A DNA stretch of 64,000 nt from Levilactobacillus brevis (lineage in GTDB: Bacteria > Bacillota > Bacilli > Lactobacillales > Lactobacillaceae). The stretch lies in NCBI GenBank assembly GCA_021383565.1, contig CP079699.1, forward strand, positions 2,170,001 through 2,234,000, read 5' to 3'. A program made the translations under genes and the position numbers. This document shows positions 57,730-64,000 of this stretch, piece by piece. The notes under the pieces were generated by a model. That model searched no databases, was not told where the DNA came from, and saw nothing but the letters and a program-made list of their open reading frames with translations. Numbering within the stretch: the first letter of the stretch is position 1; the number at the start of each line of letters is the position of its first letter.

Positions 57730-58617
57730 CTAGAAGGAATTCATGAAGCTCGAGTAGTTACTCTGAATAAAGTTCATGACGGAGCCGCCAACGATACTGC
57801 CAGCAATATAGCTGAAGATGATAAAGGCAATGATCAAAGCCGCTTCGGCCAGCAGGAGTGTGTAGAATTTGTCCAAGCGGGGGTGGTCAACGCCATTGAT
57901 AATGACGAAGATGTAGCCCAGATTCAGAATGATACTGGTTGGAATCATGAAGAGAATCATCAGGCTATAGCTGGAGAAGTTCGCGCCGGTCGTGATGAGA
58001 CTGAGCAGAAAGGTGATCAGATTGAAAATCAAAATCAAGTTGGTCGTTCCGGCGAAACGGTTGGTGAATTCCCAGAAGTTCAGGGGAGCTTGGTCGTCAA
58101 TCAACCGGCGGAAGCCGTAACTTAGGCTGACGTACACGGCGGCACCCAGGAGAATGAGGAAGAAGAAAATCAACCCGGCCTTAAACAGAATGCCGTTTAC
58201 GTTAATCATGTTAGCGACGGCCTGGCTGACGTCGCTACTGTAGAGTGCCATCACGCGTTTGCCCAGAGACACCAGCATCAGAACTGTCAGGAGATCTTCC
58301 AAGGCCAGCGCAATCACCCCAAACGACCGGTTGGCGTTGGGAACGACTTGGCTGGGGTGCCGGATAGTGGTCAGCCACCAACTGAAGAAGTTACCAGAGA
58401 AACGCTTGACGTCGGCAAAGGAATCGCTTGACGTGGCGGTATCGTTAGGCCGATCTTGGGTGGCTTGTTCCCGCGTCATTTGGGGTTGCGTCGGTTCTGC
58501 TGGCTGTGCGTCAGGAGTTACCGTACTCTCGAGGGCGTACCCACATTTGGGACAGAACTTCGCGTCATTTTTGATTGCCGTCCCACAGTGGGGGCAAAAT
58601 TTTGTTTGATTATCCAT
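57730..58617 (-). CDS. Zinc-ribbon membrane protein (last gene of zinc-ribbon operon)
   Basis: A 295-residue protein. The N-terminal zinc ribbon is CPHCGTAIKNDAKFCPKCG (two CxxC knuckles), followed by a Pro/Thr/Gln-rich linker to about residue 75 and a membrane domain with five helices (about residues 95-285), one containing FWEFTNRFAGTTNLILIFNLITFLLSLI. It resembles YIP1- or DUF6574-like proteins of lactobacilli. The function is unknown. ATG 6 bp after AAGGAGA, 11 bp downstream of the previous gene. Confidence 0.82.
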   Translation of the reverse strand: MDNQTKFCPHCGTAIKNDAKFCPKCGYALESTVTPDAQPAEPTQPQMTREQATQDRPNDTATSSDSFADVKRFSGNFFSWWLTTIRHPSQVVPNANRSFGVIALALEDLLTVLMLVSLGKRVMALYSSDVSQAVANMINVNGILFKAGLIFFFLILLGAAVYVSLSYGFRRLIDDQAPLNFWEFTNRFAGTTNLILIFNLITFLLSLITTGANFSSYSLMILFMIPTSIILNLGYIFVIINGVDHPRLDKFYTLLLAEAALIIAFIIFSYIAGSIVGGSVMNFIQSNYSSFMNSF

Positions 58618-58628
58618 CAATAGTCTCC

Positions 58629-60113
58629 TTAGTCGTCTGAATCTTCGTGGTAGTCGTTAACTTTTTGACTACCCGAGATCTTGTTGATTTCATAGCTTTG
58701 TGAGGAATCGTCGTTGTTAGCTGGCTTCAGGGTTGCGGTGTACTGGAACGTTTGGATGTGGTCGTAGTCGTCCAGTTCGAAGTCGTATTTGACCGTGTAG
58801 GTTACCAGACTGGTCTCGTTAGGGCCGGGCTTGACGCTCTTAATGTCCGTATCCATGTTGATGTAGTTCAGGTTGTCATCCTTGTAGTACCCCTCGGCCA
58901 TCTGCTTTAACTGCGCGTATTCGGCGTTGCTACTGCCGTTGGCGAAGAAGTCCGCCATGGCATCATCGTCGTCATCGGTCGCGTCGTCGATGTCGCCCTG
59001 ATCGGAGAGATTTTCAACGGCCGTGAAGAGGTTGTCAAAGAAGTCGTCGGCGTCGCTCTCATCGATCATGTTGTTGTAATCCAGGTCGACATCGGATTGG
59101 TCGTCACTCTTGCGGATGTGAACGGATGGCGTCGTGGCTTTACCAGCGCTAGATGAGTACTGGGCGTAAGCGGACATGTCCGATGACCACGGTTCGTCAT
59201 TTAAGTTATACATCCCGCTGTCGTCGGCATTCCCGATCTTCTTACCATTCAAGTAGATGGCGGATGCCGGTACCGTGTTAAACGTGACGGAAACGGTGGT
59301 TAATTCCAAGTCATAGGTCTTGTTGCCTGTGATGTGGTAGTCGCCACTGTTGGTCAACTGGTGACTCCCAACCTTCCCACTAGACTGCAGGTGATATTCG
59401 CCGGGAACCAGGGCACCGAGCTTCTTGGTGTAATCGTCACTCGTTGCCGTTGCAATCTTGTGGTTGTCCAGCTTGACCACATTCCCCGTATGATTCGTGG
59501 TGATGGTGGGGTAAACGGGACTCACGCTAATCTGGTACTTCGGGAAGACCAGCAGGTGATGGCCAGTCTGCTTATAGGTGAAGTTACCGTCGTTACTGGA
59601 TCCACTGGCTTGTAGCTCGCTCTTAAGCGTGGCAAGGGCCTTGGCGTGGTCGGTGTAGTAGCGGTTGACCGGCAAGAGCTTGGTCTTACTCAACTTCAGG
59701 TCGGAACTCCCGCTGGTAAAGGTCGTCGTGAGGTGCTTGCCGGACTTGATGCTGGCAATCTCGCGGTCTAACGTCGCGTTACGTGAATAGTGCTGGTTGC
59801 CCCAAACAAAGAACAAGATAAGCACCACGATGACGCCACCAATGCTCCACCACTGAATCTTTTTGGCCTTGGTCATGGGTTTACGGGGTTGTCGTGTGGG
59901 ACGAGTCGGCGTTGGTGCCTGCCGGGTCGGCTGTTGGTTCTGCGGATTAGCATCGTTATTGTCAGTCGTAGCGTTTGCTTCTTGCAGATTGTAGCCGCAA
60001 TTTTGACAGAAGATATCGTCCGGTGAGATGGGATTTCCACAGTTGGGACAGAAGTGATTTTGACCGCCACCGGGTTGATTATCGGCTGGGGCGGCAAATG
60101 ATGTGACATGCAT
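58629..60113 (-). CDS. Zinc-ribbon, single-pass protein with TcaA-like extracytoplasmic region
   Basis: A 494-residue protein. A zinc ribbon (CPNCGNPISPDDIFCQNCG, residues about 18-36) is followed by an Asn/Pro/Thr-rich linker, one membrane helix (WWSIGGVIVVLILFFVWG, about 88-105) and a long outside part with beta-rich domains (FNTVPASAIYLNGKKIG is typical of TcaA-like second domains) and a very acidic stretch (DDATDDDDDAMADFF). TcaA homologues influence glycopeptide response and wall assembly in staphylococci. The start is the ATG 7 bp after TTGGAGGT. Third gene of the operon. Confidence 0.82.
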   Translation of the reverse strand: MHVTSFAAPADNQPGGGQNHFCPNCGNPISPDDIFCQNCGYNLQEANATTDNNDANPQNQQPTRQAPTPTRPTRQPRKPMTKAKKIQWWSIGGVIVVLILFFVWGNQHYSRNATLDREIASIKSGKHLTTTFTSGSSDLKLSKTKLLPVNRYYTDHAKALATLKSELQASGSSNDGNFTYKQTGHHLLVFPKYQISVSPVYPTITTNHTGNVVKLDNHKIATATSDDYTKKLGALVPGEYHLQSSGKVGSHQLTNSGDYHITGNKTYDLELTTVSVTFNTVPASAIYLNGKKIGNADDSGMYNLNDEPWSSDMSAYAQYSSSAGKATTPSVHIRKSDDQSDVDLDYNNMIDESDADDFFDNLFTAVENLSDQGDIDDATDDDDDAMADFFANGSSNAEYAQLKQMAEGYYKDDNLNYINMDTDIKSVKPGPNETSLVTYTVKYDFELDDYDHIQTFQYTATLKPANNDDSSQSYEINKISGSQKVNDYHEDSDD

Positions 60114-60140
60114 GAATTTTACCTCCAAAGATTAGATTAT

Positions 60141-60572
60141 TTAGGCTGGAATAAGGGCTTCACCGTAGAGGCAAAGTTGACTGGGATTCGTTGGCTGGGG
60201 TTGAATCGTGATGCGGGCTGCTCCGGCGTAATGCTTGGCCAGTAGGAGGGCGTAGAGGTGCTTCATCACATCCTCCCAAGCGGCCTTGGCGCCGGCTTGG
60301 GGGGCGACGGCACTCTCGGCGAAGATGAGCCCGGCACTGCGGTAGCCAGCCGGTAATTCGGTGGCCGCGGTGATAATGAAGTTCTTGGTCTGGGCGACCT
60401 CGTCGGGGGTCAACTCCAGGTCGAACAGGGGAAATGATTGATCAGCGGCGTGGGGAATCAAGGCGTACTCATCCGCGGCGGAAAGGGTGGTGCCGCACTT
60501 TAGACAAAAGTTGGCGTCCGCCGCATTTTGATTGCCGCAATTGGAACAGATGCGATAGTAAGTTTGTTTCAT
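60141..60572 (-). CDS. Small cytosolic zinc-ribbon protein
   Basis: A 143-residue soluble protein: a zinc ribbon at residues 9-27 (CSNCGNQNAADANFCLKCG), then an alpha/beta domain (VAQTKNFIITAATELPAGYRSAGLIFAE, AWEDVMKHLYALLLAKHYAGAARITIQPQ) that I do not recognise. It lacks the membrane helix of its operon neighbours and so may be a cytosolic partner. Spacing is 22 bp to the gene before it and 27 bp to the gene after it. Confidence 0.78.
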   Translation of the reverse strand: MKQTYYRICSNCGNQNAADANFCLKCGTTLSAADEYALIPHAADQSFPLFDLELTPDEVAQTKNFIITAATELPAGYRSAGLIFAESAVAPQAGAKAAWEDVMKHLYALLLAKHYAGAARITIQPQPTNPSQLCLYGEALIPA

Positions 60573-60594
60573 GGAATTAGGACCGTCCTTTCGG

Positions 60595-61656
60595 TTAATC
60601 GTCGGTTTCGAATTTATCGGTATCGGGGTTGTATTGACTCACGATGTCATGGATCTGGTCGTAACGGAAGGTGCCCTCGTGTTGGCCGGAAGCCTTGTCG
60701 TAAGCTTTAATCTCGAGCATGTCGTCCGCGGGAACGGTGACGGTGTAGGTGTTATCATCCACATCGAAATTGTAGGTGTCACTGGCGGCGTCGATGGCTT
60801 CCTGATCGCTATCCGACAAGTCGCTGGCATCCTTGCCCGTGCGGTCTGGAGCATCATTAGCATTGGGCTGTTCATCGCTACTGGTATCGTCGTTATCGGT
60901 TGTGGTGTCATGCCCCGTAGCCGTCCCAGTCGTCAAGAGGCTGACCTGCTTATGAACGTCATTGTTCTTCATCAGGTCGACACTCGAGGTGGCCTTCGAC
61001 CGGCTACCGGAGAGCTTGAAGGTGTAGTGGCCGGGGAATAGTGGTCCAGCGGTGTACGTGAAATGGTTATTTTTCGCCGTCACGAGCGGTGAGCCGTTGG
61101 CCTCTAAGGTGGCGTTGGCGACGTTGGTGCTCAGCACGGGATGCATGGTCCGCACGCGTAATTTATAAATGGGGAAAATCAACATGGTGTGGCCATCTGT
61201 TTCCAACTTGAAGGTCTGGTCGCGGGTCTCCCCGTTGTTTAGCAGTTCCTGTTGGAAATCTTTGGCGTAACGCTTGTGTTGCCGGGCGTAGGTCAATAGC
61301 GGTTGAACGGTATCTCCCGTAATCTTGAGGTTGGGATTATCGCTGACCATCACTTTGGCGAGGTCGTTGCTCTGATTGTTCGTAATCATGTCGGCCATAT
61401 TGGCCACTTGTTGTTCCTTACCGGCCTGCTTGTTATAAAAGGAATAACCTAGGGCCGCAACGGCGACGACCGCCACGGCTAGAACCGTCCAGACCGTGCG
61501 ACTCAGCCATTTCGTATGCTTAGCGGGCTTAGTAGATTGACTTTCCCGATGTCGTCGGTGGGGCTTGGCGGGCGTCTGCCGCAGGTCAAAGCCACAATTT
61601 TCACAAAAGGTACTTCCGGGCGTGACGGGTTGGTGACAATTGGGACACGTCTTCAT
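60595..61656 (-). CDS. Zinc-ribbon, single-pass TcaA-like protein (first gene of operon)
   Basis: A 353-residue protein. A zinc ribbon MKTCPNCHQPVTPGSTFCENCG is followed by a basic linker (KPHRRHRESQSTKPAKHTKW), one membrane helix (VWTVLAVAVVAVAALGYSFY, about residues 53-72) and an outside region. That region has a TcaA-like part (FPIYKLRVRTMHPVLSTNVANATLEANG), an acidic disordered stretch and a small C-terminal domain. It shares domain order with the protein at 58629. ATG 61656 is six codons inside the longest frame. It leads a four-gene operon in which every member begins with a zinc ribbon. Confidence 0.82.
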   Translation of the reverse strand: MKTCPNCHQPVTPGSTFCENCGFDLRQTPAKPHRRHRESQSTKPAKHTKWLSRTVWTVLAVAVVAVAALGYSFYNKQAGKEQQVANMADMITNNQSNDLAKVMVSDNPNLKITGDTVQPLLTYARQHKRYAKDFQQELLNNGETRDQTFKLETDGHTMLIFPIYKLRVRTMHPVLSTNVANATLEANGSPLVTAKNNHFTYTAGPLFPGHYTFKLSGSRSKATSSVDLMKNNDVHKQVSLLTTGTATGHDTTTDNDDTSSDEQPNANDAPDRTGKDASDLSDSDQEAIDAASDTYNFDVDDNTYTVTVPADDMLEIKAYDKASGQHEGTFRYDQIHDIVSQYNPDTDKFETDD

Positions 61657-62047
61657 GGCGTTTTCACTCCTCACGGGGTAGTCTGTATGCGCACGTTAAA
61701 AGACTTCAACCACGGGTCAGCGCGGCCCAAATGAGCTGAAGTCGATCGAAGCATTTCGGGTGAACTATGTATGTGCTGGTGGTCACGATGCGTTGTTAGT
61801 TGTGCCCATACACACTACCTTGATATTAATTTTTTGTTATGTTTTTATTATACGCTAATATTAAGTTCGCCGAAATAAAATTTAACGGATTAATTGACAA
61901 GACTAGCAGAAGGTTATCGCGATGAATAATACCTTATCCGCGGGATTGATGCGATAGTGTCGCTGACCGAACGAAGCTAACTATGTTGTCGGTCAAGGCG
62001 GGACAGATGTGGTAGCGTATAGCCACCCTGAGAGGGAGGTGGTGACC
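61657..62047. other. Divergent intergenic region
   Basis: An AT-rich tract holds a minus-strand TATAAT at about 61848-61853 with a poor -35, probably the promoter of the zinc-ribbon operon, leaving a leader near 190 bases. On plus, GAGGGAGGTGG is the ribosome site of the small membrane gene. Nothing else is recognised. Confidence 0.45.
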
Positions 62048-62221
62048 GTGCATTTTAAGTTTAATCCCCAATTCTATCGGACACCGTCGTTTGGCTTGGG
62101 CCTGATCTGTGGCTTGGTGGAGCTAAGCCTCTGGCGAATGGACAACACGCTCTTTCGGACGATCGGGCTAGGAACAGCGGTCTTCCTGATGGTGGTGAGT
62201 CTGGGATGGGATGCAAAATGA
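62048..62221 (+). CDS. Small hydrophobic protein
   Basis: A 57-residue frame from GTG, preceded by GAGGGAGG. Two hydrophobic segments (FGLGLICGLVELSLW and LFRTIGLGTAVFLMVVSLGW) separated by RMDNT suggest a membrane hairpin. Another in-frame GTG lies two codons earlier. No family is recognised, but the good ribosome site and the terminator directly after it make a real gene likely. Confidence 0.55.
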   Translation: MHFKFNPQFYRTPSFGLGLICGLVELSLWRMDNTLFRTIGLGTAVFLMVVSLGWDAK

Positions 62222-62229
62222 CCCGAGAA

Positions 62230-62280
62230 AAAGACAGGTTGCCGAGAACTTTTAAGTCCTCGACAGCCTGCCTTTATTTT
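62230..62280. terminator. Bidirectional terminator
   Basis: ACAGG-T-TG-C-CGAG / CTCG-A-CA-G-CCTG stem with A- and T-rich flanks, between the small membrane gene and padR. Confidence 0.75.
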
Positions 62281-62283
62281 TGT

Positions 62284-62844
62284 CTAGGGTTTCAGGTACT
62301 GCGTGAGCCACTCGACGTAGTGGGTTTCGCGTTCGATAGCGTGGTCCAAGATTAGGTAGTGGCCGTACGCGCGGTCAATCGTGGCCTGGTCGGTGAAGAC
62401 GGTCGCACGGCGTTGTTGTAAATGCTGAAGCTGCGTTTGGTGAAGCTGGTACTGTTCACGGAGCATCGGCTGGATCCGCGGATCATTGACCGATTTGATA
62501 AAGTACAGTTTTAAAATAAATTCGTCCTTATTCGGGGTTAACTCCGGCGAGGGCTGGCTCACCCAAGCCACGAGCTTTTCGCGGCCGGTGGGAGTCAAGG
62601 TGTAACGTTTCTTGGCTAGTTTCTCGCCGGTCACGGTATCCTCATGGGTGATCTCACCCGCCGCTTCGAGACGCTTGAGCATGGGGTAGATCTGGCTGTG
62701 TTGGGCTTGCCAGAATTCACCAATCTCGTTTTCAAAGGCTTTGGCTAAATCATAACCGGTCTGCGGCTGTTGATTCAGTAAACCTAAAATAATATATTGC
62801 AGTCGATTTCGCTGTCCGATGGTGATCTTCCCCTTTAGTCTCAT
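62284..62844 (-). CDS. padR: PadR family repressor of phenolic acid decarboxylase
   Basis: A 186-residue PadR regulator. The winged helix is at residues 10-80 (LQYIILGLLNQQPQTGYDLAKAFENEIGEFWQAQHSQIYPMLKRLEAAGEITHE, then KRYTLTPTGREKL), and the C-terminal helical dimerisation domain (AVIDRAYGHYLILDHAIERETHYVEWL-like) belongs to the Vir_act_alpha_C type. It is divergent from the decarboxylase gene and is its repressor, released by p-coumaric or ferulic acid, as known for PadR of lactobacilli and Bacillus. ATG 62844 has a weak ribosome site. Confidence 0.92.
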   Translation of the reverse strand: MRLKGKITIGQRNRLQYIILGLLNQQPQTGYDLAKAFENEIGEFWQAQHSQIYPMLKRLEAAGEITHEDTVTGEKLAKKRYTLTPTGREKLVAWVSQPSPELTPNKDEFILKLYFIKSVNDPRIQPMLREQYQLHQTQLQHLQQRRATVFTDQATIDRAYGHYLILDHAIERETHYVEWLTQYLKP

Positions 62845-62897
62845 GGTTTCACTACTTTCATTGAACCAGTTTCTCCTGTAAAGTTCAAGAAAAATTG

Positions 62898-62960
62898 TTG
62901 ACAAAGCCGAGGGTTCTGATTACACTAATCAAGTAAATTAAAACATGTAATTAATTACAT
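62898..62960 (+). promoter_or_regulatory. Decarboxylase promoter with PadR operator
   Basis: TTGACA-17 bp-TACACT, followed by the perfect palindrome ATGTAATTAATTACAT (62945-62960), which fits the PadR consensus ATGT-N8-ACAT. A repressor bound there would block transcription just after the start. Confidence 0.9.
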
Positions 62961-62992
62961 TATTGAATGCAGAATAGAAGGAGTGCACGACC

Positions 62993-63529
62993 ATGACGAA
63001 AGAATTTAAAACGCTTGATGACTTTTTAGGAACCCACTTTATTTACACTTACGATAATGGGTGGGAATACGAGTGGTACGCGAAGAATGACCACACCGTT
63101 GACTACCGAATCCACGGTGGCATGGTCGCTGGTCGGTGGGTCACGGATCAAGAGGCCAACATCGTCATGCTGGTTCCCGGAATCTACAAGGTAGCCTGGA
63201 CGGAACCCACGGGGACCGATGTCGCCCTCGACTTTGTCCCTAATGAAGGCAAGCTCAACGGGACTATTTTCTTCCCTAAGTGGGTGCAGGACCATCCCGA
63301 AATCACGGTGACTTATCAAAACGACCACATCGACGTGATGGAAGCCGCCCGCGAAAAGTACGCCACTTATCCGAAGCTTGTTGTGCCCGAATTCGCCAAG
63401 ATTACCTACATGGGTGACGCCGGTCAAAATAACGAAGATGTCATCAGCGAAGCTCCTTATGCTGGCTTACCCGATGACATCCGTGCCGGTAAGTATTTCG
63501 ATGCCAACTACCAACGGCTGAAGAAATAA
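62993..63529 (+). CDS. padA: Phenolic acid decarboxylase
   Basis: A 178-residue cofactor-free beta-barrel enzyme that decarboxylates p-coumaric, caffeic and ferulic acids to 4-vinyl derivatives in the cytosol, detoxifying plant phenolics. The sequence is highly characteristic: [17 protein letters not shown] holds the Tyr pair of the active site, [14 protein letters not shown] follows, then [12 protein letters not shown] with the catalytic Glu, and FFPKWV. GAAGGAGTG precedes the ATG. The divergent padR and its operator complete the system. Confidence 0.96.
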   Translation: MTKEFKTLDDFLGTHFIYTYDNGWEYEWYAKNDHTVDYRIHGGMVAGRWVTDQEANIVMLVPGIYKVAWTEPTGTDVALDFVPNEGKLNGTIFFPKWVQDHPEITVTYQNDHIDVMEAAREKYATYPKLVVPEFAKITYMGDAGQNNEDVISEAPYAGLPDDIRAGKYFDANYQRLKK

Positions 63530-63582
63530 GATTCACTACTGAAGGTTAAAAGCTAGGATCTGTAATGTGACGAGGATAATGC

Positions 63583-63642
63583 GATAGTCGCGTACTGACC
63601 GCCTTACCGTTCGCCAAATTTGGTCTGGATCGCTGGGGACTG
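63583..63642 (+). repeat. Terminal fragment of dispersed repeat
   Basis: GATAGTCGCGTACTGACCGC and CTTACCGTTCGCCAAATTTG then TCTGGATCGC match the outer end shared by copies A and C. The interior is absent. Confidence 0.78.
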
Positions 63643-63666
63643 GAACATATTCGCGAGCTTTCAACT

Positions 63667-63717
63667 AAAAATCGACGTCTCCCGCCTGCTAACGAAGCAG
63701 AGGAGACGTCGATTTTT
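63667..63717. terminator. Strong bidirectional terminator
   Basis: AAAAATCGACGTCTCC / GGAGACGTCGATTTTT with an inner CTGC/GCAG, after the decarboxylase and repeat fragment. Confidence 0.9.
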
Positions 63718-63804
63718 AAGAGCTAGTTGTGAGAAAGTCAGTCCCATGAGGTCACGTTTTGTGGCATACTAGAACGTAATCTAGCAGAAAGTAGGTCATG
63801 TGCA

Positions 63805-64000
63805 ATGGCAAATTACATTCAAGAGATTCGGCGCTTAGTGGGTCACCGGCCAATTATTCTCAACGCGGCGGGGGCCATTCTGGTCAACGACCAACAGGAA
63901 GTTCTGCTCAACCTACGGACGGATACCCACAACTGGAGCTTACCCGGAGGCTATCTCGAATACGGCGAAACCTTCGATCAGGCCTGTGTCCGAGAATACA
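63805..64000 (+). CDS. NUDIX hydrolase (C-terminus beyond the window)
   Basis: The first 65 residues of a NUDIX protein: MANYIQEIRRLVGHRPIILNA is the usual N-terminus of lactobacillary NUDIX hydrolases, and WSLPGGYLEYGETFDQACVREY is the start of the NUDIX box (G-x5-E-x7-REx2EExG), cut by the window edge before its EExG part. It hydrolyses a nucleoside diphosphate linked to another moiety; the substrate cannot be read. Confidence 0.85.
   Translation, partial: MANYIQEIRRLVGHRPIILNAAGAILVNDQQEVLLNLRTDTHNWSLPGGYLEYGETFDQACVREY

Noticed and set aside
1-64000. CRISPR arrays, tRNA or rRNA genes, prophage
   Set aside because: No regularly spaced direct repeats, no tRNA-like cloverleaf or conserved rRNA blocks, and no phage structural genes were recognised. 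Visual reading could miss a single tRNA; tRNAscan would settle it.

Overview
The window is chromosomal DNA from a Lactobacillaceae bacterium with moderately high GC. Its gene content fits a plant- or fermentation-associated lactobacillus such as the Levilactobacillus/Lactiplantibacillus/Secundilactobacillus relatives; the genus is not certain. Pointers are a heterodimeric LacL/LacM beta-galactosidase, a malolactic enzyme locus (mleR, mleS, mleP), a PadR-controlled phenolic acid decarboxylase, a haem-efflux hrtRBA operon, T-box-controlled oligopeptide-binding proteins, and CcpA-type cre sites in front of alcohol and aldehyde dehydrogenases. No rRNA, tRNA, CRISPR array or prophage is visible. 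Two exact and two one-mismatch parS sites lie within 30 kb, which suggests an origin-proximal location.

Layout. 1-5.7 kb: a partial secreted protein, a redox operon (SnoaL-like, NmrA/QorB-like, Rrf2) with a repeated operator, then a tetR gene whose promoter has been separated from it by one of two identical 851-bp IS5-family insertions. 5.8-8.6 kb: lacLM. 9.6-15.8 kb: a MerR regulon. Four promoters share a -35 TTGCCT, an interrupted CCTT...AAGG palindrome and a 19-bp spacer. They drive NAD(P)-binding reductases, merR itself, a flavodoxin, a zinc alcohol dehydrogenase, a DHA2 exporter and an NTF2-like protein. 15.9-19.7 kb: malolactic fermentation. 19.8-25.9 kb: assorted single genes (acetyltransferase, LysE exporter, CadD-like, GtrA-like, T-box/oppA, MmcQ-like).

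26-33 kb: copies of a dispersed non-coding repeat between catabolite-controlled alcohol and aldehyde dehydrogenases, an SDR and a secreted amidase, plus a decayed NlpC/P60 fragment. 33.6-39.8 kb: an MFS exporter, hrtRBA, a sugar porter and a KduD-like reductase. 40-46 kb: iron alcohol dehydrogenase, CDF transporter, S66 peptidase, HxlR regulator and an Old Yellow Enzyme. 46-53.5 kb: a TetR regulator with twin 27-bp operators, MFS, a second MerR, a purine permease with a phosphoribosyltransferase, and a second T-box/oppA. 54-64 kb: a lone EAL protein, two paralogous acetyltransferases flanking a D-hydroxyacid dehydrogenase and a repeat copy, a four-gene zinc-ribbon operon, padR/phenolic acid decarboxylase and the start of a NUDIX gene.

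The least explained items are the dispersed repeat, which has hairpins conserved by compensatory changes, and the zinc-ribbon operon. Much of the rest is small regulator-plus-target modules handling carbonyl, quinone, haem and phenolic stress, and many operators can be read directly from the DNA.
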